Shown: piece after piece, positions 11,071 through 22,548 of the stretch
How the letters are laid out: every line of letters starts with the position of its first letter
Numbering within the stretch: position 1 is the stretch's first letter
NCBI GenBank assembly: GCA_010093605.1
Contig: MU004200.1
Span: forward strand, 254,155-318,154
DNA length: 64,000 nt
Direction: 5' to 3'
From: Lophium mytilinum
Taxonomy: Eukaryota; Ascomycota; Dothideomycetes; Mytilinidiales; Mytilinidiaceae
Notes under the pieces: generated by a model
The model's input: only the letters and a program-made list of their open reading frames with translations
The model's database searches: none
Told to the model about the DNA's origin: nothing
Program-made: the position numbers and the translations under genes

Positions 11071-14000
11071 ATGGCTGGTCGAGCTACGTCGCCCGACTCG
11101 ACGTCCTCGACGCTGTCATGCATCAACGTCGTGACGCCTATCGACACCGCAGCGCGTAGCTCTGTCGGCGCGTCGTCTAACTCGACACCTCCGACCAGCT
11201 CTGGCGATTCGGCCAGCATTCGCTCCGACGCGATCAAGACCGACGCGTACGCAGAGAATCATCACCTAGAAGAAACGCCGGAGCGGGAGAACGAGGAGGA
11301 AGGCATGTCTCGTCGGCCGTCCCGGAGGTCGCGTAAGAGCGTGCCCACATACAATGTCAAGATTCTTGCCGGGACCACGCTTCACACTCCGACCAAATAC
11401 TTGCAGAAGCACATCGACGATGTTATACACGACGACCAAGCCCAAGAGCAGCTGGAGGCTGAGCAACACCCGCGAGAGGTCACTGCGGAGCCTGAGCCCC
11501 CGGCGCAGGAGAAGGACACCGAGGATGGAGAAGGCAAGCAGCCTGGTCGCCGCCTTTCTCGACGCTCGCGAACCAGCATACCAACCTACAATCTCACGAT
11601 GCTTGCCGGCTCCCACGTGCACATTCCAACCAAATATCTAGAGAAACACACCCAGAATGTTATGAGGGACCGTGAAATTAGCGGTAGCACACTCGCGGCA
11701 GACGATGATGAATCAAAGGATACAAGCCCCAAGAAATTGGATAGCCCCGCACACTCTCCAAACGACCAGCTCGTGCAGGAGTTGCGTGATAGGATCAAAT
11801 ACGGCAAGCTGCCGAAATCCAGGAAACTTCTGTTCGAGGCAACTCACAATGCAATGACTTCGGCCAGCTCGTCACTAGGAAAGAGAAGCCGAGATATGAT
11901 TGAGAGTGGCAAGGGCAAACTCCAATCGCTTCGAGGCATCCGGAAAACCCAGTCTGATAGCAACCTTCGGCAGGCGGCTAAGCGAAGGAGATCTTCTACC
12001 GCGTCGGCAATGGATCTAGATGTGGATTCAGAGGAAGATTTAGAAGACGAGCAGAAATTCTTCACGCCCAAGATGAAAAAGTGGCTGGGCCAGGGCCTTT
12101 ACATCGGGCAACACAGGCACTTTGATGCTCGCCTTACTGAGACTCAAAACAAGGCCAAGCGGAAGTCTGTCGCTACAAAAGAGAACAAGATTCTCCCTAT
12201 GCCTATGTTCGCAGGCGAACGATTGCTGTCGGTGCCATTCAAGGACGGACGCGATTTCAAGTTGCCGTTTGATACCTTCTCCCCGCTGCCTAGGAAGGCC
12301 AAGCCAGAGGACTGGAAGAAGACGTCAAGGAGTAAGTAGTGTTCAGAATTTGTAAGAAGTATTGTTTAGCTAACGTTCCCTAGACCTTTTTGTGGGTGAG
12401 GCGGGTACGCTATGGAAGAAGGGCAAAGTCCAATCCGACTCATACTGCGAGTGCAGCGCAGAAGATGGATGTGGCGAAGATTGCCCAAACCGCTATATGT
12501 TCTACGAGTGCGACAGCACGAATTGCCATCTTGGGCCCGAGCACTGTACCAATCGTGCTTTTGCGGAGCTGAAGCGCCGTGCTAAGGGCAATCGATATGA
12601 TTATGGAGTTGAAGTCCTGGAAACAGCAGACCGCGGCTTCGGCGTGCGTGCGATGCGAACCTTTGAAGCCCATCAGATCATCGTTGAGTATGCTGGCGAG
12701 ATCATCACGCAAGACGAATGCGATCGGAGGATGAAGCATGAGTACCGGAACAATGAAGTAAGTCGACGTTCTTATGTCACAAAGTGTCTATTTTGGGCAT
12801 TTTCACTAACATGATTGCAGTGCTACTACCTCATGACCTTCCACAACAAGATGATCATCGATGCTACTCGCGGCTCGATTGCTCGGTTCGTGAACCATTC
12901 TTGCGAGCCTAACTGTAGGATGATCAAATGGACTGTTGCCGGAGAGCCTCGGATGGCGCTGTTTGCTGGTGAGCGTGGTATCATGACTGGTGAAGAACTA
13001 ACATACGACTACAATTTCGAGTAAGTTTCACGCCGCGGTTTGTTGTTCTTGGACGGAGCTAACATCAATTACAGTCCTTTCTCATCGAAGAACGTTCAAG
13101 AGTGTCGGTGTGGGACGAGGTCTTGCCGTGGTGTACTGGGACCTCGACCAAAGGACAAGCCGAAGTTCACTCCCACATCACTTGTCGCAGGCGCAAAGCG
13201 GAAAATCCAAGAAGTCTTCGGAGGCAAGGAGTCTCGAGGCTCAGCTTCCCCGAAGAAGAAGCGCAAAGTGGCCGAAATTGCTCGAACTGCCATCTCGAAG
13301 GCAAAGAATTATACTCTCATGGAGTCTGAGAGCAGCCGAACTCTGAAAATTGAGAAGGAAGCTGCTGATGCAAAGGCTAAGAGTGACTTGCGCGCTGAGC
13401 GCCTGGTTCGACGCTCGTCCTCAACAGTCACACTGACGTCTCGACGCTCTATGAAGCTCCGTAAACCGTCTTCGTCATCTCTGAGGACCATGACCTCGAT
13501 ATCCTCAAGGAAGACGAGGACATTCCTCATTAAACGCCCCACAACTACTGCTCGGAAGGCTCCCACCAAGAAGATCCCACCGCGCAAAGCATTATCGGGT
13601 CGTCAGATACCAGTCACTATTGCTCCCCCATCTTCAGAAGACGAGAACGAGTCGCCAAAAACAGTATCACCTCGTCGGAAAGTAGCCGTTCAGCTTCCCT
13701 CATCTTCAGAAGAAGACGACGAGACCCCGGTTACCTCAAGTCGCAAGGCCAAGATCGCAGCCAAGAAAGAAGGACCAATGGCGAAGATCAGGGCCAAGAA
13801 GGCGGATCTCCAGGCGAAGAAGGCCAGATCCAATTCTAAGGTCGTAGAAGCATCGTCCGCCCAGAAATTAACCACCTCCTTGAACTCAAAAGGCTCGGGT
13901 TCCTCCCTCCGGCAGACCACCCTCCCGTTCAAACGTCTCCCCGTAGTCCAGGCAAGCGCGGACTCATCAAGCGAAACCGAGTCCGATGACGACGAGGTGG

Positions 14001-14242
14001 ATGGCGCAGTCCGAGAGTTCGCAAAGCTTCCCTCCCGTGTGTCCAGACGCCCATCCACTGCAACCTCGGTCCGTAGCGCAGCGGCCAGTGTGAAGAAGAA
14101 TGTGGTCAGGAGCGTGCGTGGACCTCGACGCGCGGCCGCCGTCGCAAAGATGGGGCTGGGGCTGGGTGTTAAGGGCATGGGCGGATTGGGAGAGGGCGGA
14201 AGCGGTAGCACGATCAGAGTCATCATGGGGAGCGACGATTAG
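11071..14242 (+). CDS. ASH1: SET-domain histone H3K36 methyltransferase, ASH1 type
   Basis: Exons 11071-12331, 12384-12757, 12821-13020 and 13075-14242 encode 1000 residues. The start ATG at 11071 has context CAACATGG. Order: a disordered N-terminus with two copies of a 39-residue motif (residues ~81-119 and ~160-198); AWS domain from about residue 440 (CECSAEDGCGEDCPNRYMF...NCHLGPEHCTNRAF); SET domain about 500-612 with DRGFGVRA, RFVNHSCEPNC and ELTYDYNF; post-SET CRCGTRSCRGVLG. A basic Ser/Lys-rich tail follows, with PKKKRKV at residues 671-677. AWS-SET-postSET architecture separate from Set2 (no WW or SRI domain seen) points to Ash1. Family knowledge: a nuclear enzyme methylating H3K36; in Neurospora and Fusarium ASH1 marks silent and subtelomeric genes. 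That the tail guides targeting is inference. Confidence 0.9.
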
Positions 14243-15314
14243 GGGCCAATCGCGGCACCCTAACACGGTATTGCATCGTAGAGACCGCACTTCTGAGATG
14301 AGTCCGAGCACTTTTCTGCCATCGTGTTTTCAACTACACTTCCAGCAGGTTCACGGCTTATCAAGTGCAAGCGAGAGCCATGTGTGCGTGGGCTTGGTTT
14401 TCCCTTTCTTTTCTTTTCTCTTTTTTTTGAGGGTCATTTCTTGGTTTCTGTGTCCGGCATTGCGGGTGGGATGCGTGTGCGAGTGCTGCTATGGGTTTGT
14501 TTTGCTGCTTCAACGGGGCAGATATGACGGGTGCTCCCCGCCTTTTTCATGGGTTACGTCAGGGCTTTTCTCCAATGAGCGTTTTCTCTGCAGTCCGATT
14601 TCCTTTTATTTCGTCTTGCTGGCATGGGCTGGGGCATCGGCGGCTTGTGGGGGGCTTGGGATTGCGGCTGGCAATGGATGGCTGAGCGAGCTGGGGGTAC
14701 ATGTAACACCAGCTTTCTCTGAGGCGTGCGGCGAGTGAGGGGGCGGGGTGGGGTGGTCTTATTGTCTCTTTACATAGATGGTTAATTAGGTTTGTTTACT
14801 GGATGCTGTGTGGTTTTGAGGAGTGATGTAGTGACGCTTGGAAGAATAGGAGGACCGGAGTATTTTCAGACGTGTGAGTGGAAATGCGTGACATGTGCAG
14901 CGTTGAACAGCCCGATGGCATGTTTGTATCGGGTCGACTTGAAGCGCAGATTAACAATGAGCTGAGTCCTACGGACAGCGCGAGATGCAGCAATCCTATC
15001 CCAGAGTGGCATCGTTATTTCTTCATTCGACATCATCAAAATCATGCAGTACCGCACACAAAACATCCACATTACAACCTCATCACCGCGTGTAAATTAT
15101 GCAGAGTAATATACGTAACCGCAACTCACCAGGCGCCACGCCCTCCACCCAACAGACCCAAGCCACTATACCCTACCCTATTGTACAACAAGGAAAGAAA
15201 AGGGGAGTCTCTCCCCCTGAATTTTGTCCGGTGAGCAAAAACAACAATGTTGCCAGTTCTACCAGTCCCCCCGACGCCAGATAGGAGAGCACACTCTGCC
15301 AACAGCCTTCCCCT
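14243..15314. other. Intergenic region between convergent ASH1 and PMT2 genes
   Basis: About 1.07 kb between two stop codons, so it holds two 3' UTRs. A pyrimidine/T-rich run lies near 14400-14430 (TTTCTTTTCTTTTCTCTTTTTTTT). Open frames here show no family features. No RNA gene was recognised. Confidence 0.5.
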
Positions 15315-18300
15315 CTATTTCGTCGCCTCTTGAGCCTCGCTCGCGGGTTTCGGCGATCCCTTCGCCTGGCCCTCGACGCTGTGCTCCTTCGCCTGGTCAT
15401 CGCCCACCGCAACAGTCGGCGGCGCCTCGCTGGCGTCAGCTTCGCCGGCATCGCCAGTCTCGGGGTTGCGGCCTTCGGCATCTGGATGGGGAGGCGGGCC
15501 GCCCTCCGGGATGCGGCCGTCGGGCGCGCCCGCGAACTCGCCCTCGTAGACCTCGTTTCCGTCGGCATCGATGACCCTTGTGCGGGTCTCGTAACGTGTT
15601 TTGAAGCTGACCTTGCCCTCTAGCGCCTTGACCTGCTCATCGTCAAGGAGGTTGCCGTTCTCGTCACGATACTCGATCTTTTCCTCGCGGGAGACGATGG
15701 GATGGTTCGCGACGTTGACGGCGGCTAGAGGCGTCACGTTGGCGTCGCCGACTGGCTCATCAGGCTTCTGGGCTTCCTGTTGGATTGGCTGTTGTGGTGG
15801 TGGGACGATACGCGGGGCCTGAGAGGTAGGCACGGCGGAGATGGATGGATATGTTTGGGTTGTGTATTGATCATACTGGTGATTGTTAGATGGGGTAACC
15901 GTGAAGAAACGAACTAACTTACGGAGGTGTGGAAATTGTTGCAGTCCCAGTCCCAGGTATCGAAGAGTTTGACCTTGCTGCAAGCATCTCTGGTCCAAGA
16001 ATTTCCATATGCGAGGGGAGAATATAGAGTGAAAACGAAGATGGCGAAAGAAAGAAACGCAACTGCGGCAGCTTGGCCAACAAATGGACGCTGCTTTAGC
16101 CCCAGTGCGCTAAAGCGGTAGCTAACGAAGTCGTACATCTGGCACATGGCCATGATAGCAAAGTATAGAGCGGGGAGATAGTGATGAAGGAAGAGCTGAC
16201 GGGCCATCAGGTAGAACGGGAAATAATGGAATGCCCAGCCAAGGATGGACACACCAATCTCGTAATCGAAGCGCTTGAAGGTTACCTGGGAATAGTCCTT
16301 GAAGCCTCGCTGCCATCGAAGAACAGCGAGACCCTTGATAGCAACAAATAGAGCGATAATGGCAGTAGAACTCCACCAGATGACGGGATTGCCGATCAAG
16401 TAGATCTGGCGATTGTCCTTGCCCCAAAAGTTGATACCTCGGCGAAGAATCGGCCATGAAGGAGGCCTTGAGTCCCAAGCATGAGATTCAACGAGACCAG
16501 CATTCGTCCGCCACATGACCTTTTGCAGCTCCCAGAACTTGCCGAAGAAGCCAGGGTTCCGGTAGTTGACCTTCTCGGCTTCGGCTCCCAGAAGAGGATG
16601 GTCGTTGGACTCGATGTACCAGATACTGTTGGGGAGCGTTCCGCCGCGAGCACAGGTGACTTCTTGCTGTTCATAAGCCCAGTCAGGGAGCTTGGTCTTG
16701 TGAGAGAAAAGTACGCAGCCAGTCATGATATGAACAAGCTTGAACTTGGTTTGGATCGTTCTTAATCGCTTCTTAGCTTCAGCTCCGTCCGACATGGACT
16801 TGACGATCTCGACACGGAAAAGATCGTTGGCATCGCCTTCAAATCCCTCATATCCGTAGGCGGAGACCTCGTTCTGCCAATCGGCTTCAGTGACGGGTGC
16901 GCGAACATCGTGAGAGTGAAGACGTCGGTCGGTGGTAACATGGTAGAGCTTGAGGACGGAGCCATCCTCGATGAACTGAGGTCCGAAGTTATCCCAAGCC
17001 TTTGGCCCCTCTACTTTAGAGCCATCAGGCATCTCAGGGAGAGTTTGATTCTCGAGGACAAAGACGTTGTTCTCATCCTTGTGGGGGTATAGTGTAATCT
17101 GTTGCTGCTTGCTTCCAGTGGGATACATGTGGCTGTGCGAGTGGAGGTAGCCGCCTTGAGTGTTGTGATGACGGATGGAGACGCGGCTTCCAAAAGCTAT
17201 GTCGGCTGCCACATCTTGCATGCCCTTCGAATTGAGAGTGGCCTGGAACTCTGAGGACATGAAACCATCGCCATCACCTGGATTGACCAAGCAAAGGAAG
17301 TGGACTCCGAACATGGCCAAGTAGAACGTCACTGGGATGACGATCAAGCAGAACACGCGAGCGAAGAAGTGTTTGAACCAGAGTCTCTGTGGATGAGTAT
17401 TAGAATCGAACATCAGCCTAAAGAACCAGAAGCCTTACCGGATTGACATTCTTTGAATCACCAAGCAGAACCCAGAGTTGGAGGAGCGTCAAGCTCCCAA
17501 CCCAAGCAATCGTGAAAAGACCGACCCACTTCACGCTGACCGTAGCTCCAAGACCCACACCTGTAGCAGCAAGCCAGAACCACCAGGAGGGCTGGAATGC
17601 CTTTGAGGGGCCCTGCTCGTGCTGGTTCATGAAGCTCGTCCAGGCTAGAGCAGTGACGGCGGTGAATATAACTAGAGGAGAATCCAGGAGAATGAGACGA
17701 GACTGAGTGAGGAGGGCATTGTCTATAACCTGGTTAGTTACATCTCTAGGTTGCCAGGCAATCTTCCATACCAAATAGAACAAGGCCGGCCCCAAGCGCA
17801 GCTGTAGTGGTCCGACATCCAGCAGCCTTGAGGGTCAAGAACATGGTAGGAATGGTCGCAACACCGCACAGAGCAGGCAACAAACGCATGGCTACATAAG
17901 GAACACCGGGCTCCAGATAGTCTTTTCCAATGTCTTTGAAGTCGAACTCTCCATCAAAGCCCGCCAACCATCCGGCCAGTGTAATGAGTAATTTCGCCAG
18001 AGGGGGATGGACGTCCATGAAGAAGCGGCCCTTGATATACTTCGAAGCAAAGCCACCGAAGCTGAAAACAGTGTTGTTAGTACACGAGCTCCAAGGTCTA
18101 TATTGTGCAAGGCTGGACGTACTGGACTTCATCAAAGACCACACTGGTTGGCTGGTATATCCTGAACAGGCGTACCGCAGCAGCAATGATGGTCAAGACC
18201 CCCAGCAGATACCAATCGGACGCTGGGAGGCTGAAGATGTCATGATCCGTCACGCCCTCTGATGTGTAGCCTACAGGTGCGGGCTTGTGCTTCTGCGCCT

Positions 18301-18409
18301 TTCTTCCATTCGGGCCTGGCGATCGTGCAGGAGATCGCGCGGGAGATTTGCCCGACCGCCGGGCATTCTTCTCCTGGAGATATGGGTTATGTGCCGTCCG
18401 GTTCGCCAT
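15315..18409 (-). CDS. PMT2: Dolichyl-phosphate-mannose protein O-mannosyltransferase, PMT2 family
   Basis: Exons 18409-18123, 18061-17772, 17722-17439, 17386-15923 and 15875-15315; introns 47-61 nt; 961 residues. The first splice builds the catalytic luminal-loop motif FDEVHFG (Asp-Glu pair). YIKGRFFMDVHPPLAKLL, DNALLTQSRLILLDSPL and the MIR-domain region (HSHSHMYPTG, ITLYPHKDENN) follow, then a C-terminal cluster of membrane segments. KLFDTWDWDCNNF marks the end of the conserved core. Transfers mannose from dolichyl-phosphate-mannose to Ser/Thr in the ER lumen, usually as a PMT1-PMT2 heterodimer. The last exon adds a ~187-residue soluble tail containing EEKIEYRDENGNLL and KVSFKTRYETRTR, an acidic extension seen in filamentous-fungal PMT2 but not yeast (from memory). 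A longer start at 18448 is possible. Divergent from the SF3A1 gene. Confidence 0.93.
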
Positions 18410-18911
18410 GGTCGCGGACTTGTGAAGGTCGAGGAGCTGGGCCCCCAACTTTTGTGCGGACGGAGCCTCAACCGGTTGCAGCTCTCGGTTCTCAGGGTGC
18501 TGGGAGGATCAGCGGAATAGGAAGAGAAGGACAGAGGAAGGGGACCCACAGGAGGGTCAACGAGAGTAAGAAGAAGGGGTCGAGGGATTGCTTGGTGAGG
18601 AGATGTGTCGAAACATTCGAGTTCAGCCCAGGGGGGTCGTTTAGGGACAAGCCTGCACCTAGCCTTCACGTCGCCGCGCGCTCGAAATAGGTGTCCTTAG
18701 TCCCTCACTGACCGCCTTCACCGATTAGGTTAGGGGGCTGCATGATCCGGCCCCACGTTGTTCCCTTCCCGATATATTAAGTTCGCGCCAAGGCTATCGC
18801 GGTTCGCGACCTCAAACTTGCACTCTTACCTCTCTCGCCGTGCAAGGCGTTTGACAACACTACCCACTCTTTCTCACCAACCAGCGCCCCTTGCGCAAGC
18901 TCTGCCTCACG
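18410..18911. promoter_or_regulatory. Divergent promoter region between PMT2 and SF3A1 genes
   Basis: 502 bp between the two start codons. Frames crossing it have no family match. TATATTAAG near 18773-18781 is TATA-like for the plus-strand gene. No other element is claimed. Confidence 0.45.
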
Positions 18912-20526
18912 ATGGCTGTCGCCGACCTCACCATGACGCCGCTCGACGCCGCGGTGAGCAAGATGCCGAGCGATATAATTCTCCCCCCTCAAGGAATCCG
19001 CGAAGTCATCGAAAAGACCGCCGGCTACATTGTCCGCAATGGTGTCGCATTCGAAACCCGTCTGCGCGACGCAGAGCGCAACACGCCCAAGTTCTCTTTC
19101 CTCTTCGAGGACGACGGATACTACGCCTACTACTCATGGCGGCTCCGAGAGATCGGGAATGGCAGAAGCACCGATGTATCCGCAGGACGAGTTGGAGAAG
19201 CGTCGAAAGAGCCGGAACAGCCAAAGGGCCCTGTCCAGCCGCCCGACTTCCAGTTTTCAGCTCGCATGCCCAATATGAACGCGAAGGATCTCGACATTGT
19301 GAAGTTGACAGCCAGACACGCCGCTGGGAGGGGCCGCGCATGGATAACGGCCTTGTCGCAACGCGAGAACGGAAACCCTCAATTCGACTTCCTCCGCCCG
19401 CAGCACAGTCTGCACCAGTTCTTCACACGTCTCACGGGTCAATACGCCGATTTGATGACTGCCGGAAGCCAGGACGACGGCCGCATTGAGAAAGCCCGCG
19501 ATGCGCGGCTAGAGCACAACACCCGAGATCCCTACCACATTCTTGAGCAAGCCAGGCAGAGAGCCGAGTACGTCAAGTATCAGGCACTGCAGAAGCAGCA
19601 GGAGGAGGAACAGGCTGAGAAGGACAAGCTCGAGTTTGCCCAAATTGATTGGCACGATTTCGTCGTCGTGGAGACTGTTGAGTTTACGGAAGTCGACGAC
19701 CAGGCCGACCTCCCACCGCCAACTTCGAAGAACGCTCTACAGTCCGCATCGCTCGAACAAAAGGCCATGATGTCGCTTAACCCATCCAGTAGGCGCATCG
19801 AGGAAGCTATGCCAGGCGAAGAGACGTACTACGTGCCCCATGCGCCAGCAGTCCAGATGCCCCCTCCACAGCCCAACTGGCAACCTCAACAGTCAGAACC
19901 GGAACCCATGGACTATAAGTCGCAGGCTCAACAAGCTCAAGAAGATGAAGACGAACGCCGGATTCGCGAACGGCAAGAGGAGCGGGAGAAGGCGGCTCAG
20001 GCCCAAGCAGCTGCAAAAGGCATCGGTGGGCCTATGCGTATCAGGAATGACTACACTCCTCGGGCGCAAGCTCGAAAGCAAAATGTTGGGCTGGCTTTAT
20101 GTCCCAATTGCAAACAACAAGTGCCTTTCTCCGAACTCGAAGAGCATATGCGAAGCAAGTTCTTCCATGTCTATAGCCTCTTTTCACATCTCATAGCATA
20201 TGCAGAAGCTAACTATAATCACAGTCGAGCTTCTCGATCCACGCTGGAAGGAGCAAAAGGCCCGAGCTGATGCTCGTTACTCCACGACGAATTTATCTAC
20301 CGCAGACGTGGCGAACAATCTCAAGCGTCTTGCAAGCCAGAGAAGCGACGTTTTCGACGGGGTCACAGGTCTACCTATATCTGAGGAAGAGGCCGCAAGA
20401 AGGAAGAAGGCTGCAACGAGCTATGATGGCCAGCCAGAAAGCAAGGATGCCGCTCGTATTGCGCAGATGCATAGCCTGAACATTGAGGAGCAACTCAAGC
20501 AGATCAAGCAAAAGTTCACCTCGTGA
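18912..20526 (+). CDS. Splicing factor 3A subunit 1 (SF3A1/Prp21 homologue)
   Basis: Exons 18912-20154 and 20225-20526 encode 514 residues. Two SURP modules are visible: residues ~28-82 (GIREVIEKTAGYIVRNGVAF) and ~128-178 (ARHAAGRGRAWITAL ... FDFLRPQHSLHQFFTRL). A Gln/Glu-rich helical stretch follows. The SF3A1-type core has FAQIDWHDFVVVETVEF, a CPNCKQQVPFSELEEHMR zinc-finger-like segment and LLDPRWKEQKARADARYS, and ends with NLSTADVANNLKRLASQRSD. The metazoan C-terminal ubiquitin-like domain is absent, as usual in fungi. It is part of the U2 snRNP SF3a complex and acts in the nucleus at branch-site recognition. The single intron (70 nt) appears to be a GC-AG intron, with donor GCAAGT at 20155. 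No GT donor nearby keeps both the frame and the conserved IELLDPRW join. Confidence 0.93.
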
Positions 20527-21119
20527 ACGACGATTTCAGTTTAGAGTAAGTCTTTTTCACTTGTTTGTTGTCGTATTACCCTGAGTGGCATGGAAGGCGT
20601 TGGACGGTTTGATAATGTACAGTACGTTGGTGAAGATGGTAGCACCCACAATGGAGTGCGATGGAGGGCTGTTGGATTCGTGGAGGAGTCTAGTAACCTT
20701 CAGCGAGAGACCGAAAGCTAGCTAGAGGCTGAGCGATGATGCCTTGGGCTTGGGAAGCACAAGTTGCTGAAGATGAGGCCTTCAGTCGAATCCAGGGTCC
20801 CCACTAGATCCTGCGGCGGAAGGTTTAGTGCCGGTGGCTCGAGATGGAATGAATATATATTATACAGTCTATCGAAAGAACTCTTTCAACTGGTTTCTCG
20901 ATCCCTTGCGCTCGATGGAAACCGACCTGAAAAAGCGTATGTGATCTTGCTGTTTTGCCGACCTATCCACCTGCATAAATCGCGCTAAGGACCGCTCTCG
21001 GAGATCGTCGTCTCCTCCGCCGCCAAAAGACTGATGCGCTAGATATATTCACCTTTGCACCCCGACTACTGCCTCCTCCCTCCAAATCAATTTTGCAAGG
21101 GTCATTTGCCTGTGTCCAG
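20527..21119. other. Intergenic region between SF3A1 and ISD11
   Basis: 593 bp holding the 3' flank of SF3A1 and the promoter of the Isd11 gene. Nothing else recognised; no open frame here resembles a protein family. Confidence 0.5.
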
Positions 21120-21747
21120 ATGTCACTCACCCAGGCTGCGAAAGGCGACATGCCGTACCAAGTGCGATCTCTTGTGAGTACTCTCCGATACCTCCGCCAC
21201 TTCCGCGCCTCGCCCCGAGCGTACGCATCCCTCCCGGCGGCCAATCTCTCAAGACGATATCAAGGAAAGCGCCTTAGGGCTCTGCAAGAGAAACGACTGA
21301 CTGATAGATAACAGTACCGGTCATTACTGCGACAAAGCCGACAATTCGCGGCGTACAACTTTCGAGAATATGCGAAGCGGCGGACGCGCGATGCGTTTCG
21401 GGAACACAAGGGCGATGCTGGGGAAAGGCAAATACAGGAGCTTATGCAGAAGGGTCTCAAAGAGCTGCAGATGTTGAAGGTAGGTTAGGATAGCGTGAAA
21501 TTGGCATCTTGGCGTGCTGAAGGAAGTGGGATATACTCAGTATGTAAGCGGATGCTGACTATCTTTCCCTACAGAGGCAAACAGTCATCAGCCAGTTCTA
21601 CCAACTCGACCGATTAGTGGTTGAAGGTGGGAAGACGGGAAAGCAGAAGGGGGATGAAGGCGGCCTAGTACGGCAGAAAGACACTGGGTATGGTGCTCTA
21701 ACACTATTTCACGACACAGATATCTAACATGTGGCAGATGGGACTAG
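21120..21747 (+). CDS. ISD11: LYR-motif protein Isd11 (LYRM4), cysteine desulfurase partner
   Basis: Exons 21120-21173, 21315-21479, 21575-21687 and 21738-21747 encode 113 residues. Intron 1 (141 nt) splits the defining LYR tripeptide: CTT is the last codon of exon 1 and TACCGG opens exon 2, giving [20 protein letters not shown]. Downstream are the conserved [14 protein letters not shown] and [25 protein letters not shown]. The final exon is only 10 nt and supplies the end of DTGWD plus the stop; without it the frame would read on into intron sequence. Family knowledge: Isd11 binds and stabilises the Nfs1 cysteine desulfurase, with acyl carrier protein, in the mitochondrial matrix for Fe-S cluster assembly. 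Length fits the family. Confidence 0.93.
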
Positions 21748-22548
21748 TTATGTTCTTCTTTTTCAGTTAAATCCCCTCGTTCCTAGAGACCCTCCTCACT
21801 GCCGGTGTTGTATTGTTTGAGCGGTTATTGCCCAGCTCTGTCATCGGATCGGCAATACCAGACCATGAGCTGGACTGTATCATAGATAGAGGCATTGGAG
21901 ATGTGGAACATGAATTCGAACTTTGTAGGAATATGTCATCTCCAGTAACGATCATGGACTAGTCTTCACTTTACTACAAATCTCAGCTTGCTTCACCTAT
22001 CCATGATGAACCTGTCGAAGATTGATCTGGAGATCCGTATCCTGAAATGAAAGCCTGAACTGTATCGCGTGCAGAGATTTTCACCGACAGATTGCTATTA
22101 GCAAGTAGCAACCTAGGCGCTAATGATTTAATTCTAAAGTATCCTCTCCTTTACTATTTGGCTCGTGTTTTGCTTTCTAGTCGCTTTGTATGTACAGACG
22201 TTTGTTCCACTGGATTGGCTCTAGATAATGCTTAAAGACTCATCTCCGGCGTATATATACACATATCCACCAATCTCAAAGAGTCATCTGTTAACAAGCG
22301 CTGAAGTATTTTGATTTTCGTTGCATCAGCCTCTCTAGGTGGTGGAAAGGAAATCAAAGACGGTTAGACCGCCAAGACAAATTTATCGCCAGGTTCCCGG
22401 TCCAGCACACCTCTGAGATCCCCACGCGACGCGACTTCCACCGCGGCGCCTCAGTATCAATCATCACTACCTCATTCGCCATTGAGCACTCTTGGGAAGG
22501 CGCTATTAACTCCTCGGCATTTAGTATCGACAGCTCAGGTTGGTCGTC
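21748..22548. other. Intergenic region downstream of ISD11
   Basis: About 800 bp of moderately AT-rich sequence with short frames only; holds the ISD11 3' flank and the promoter of the next gene. No RNA gene or repeat was recognised. Confidence 0.5.

Noticed and set aside
14100-14738. Plus-strand 212-codon frame spanning the ASH1 stop.
   Set aside because: It overlaps the ASH1 coding end in another frame, and its unique part is a T-rich 3' flank with no family signal.
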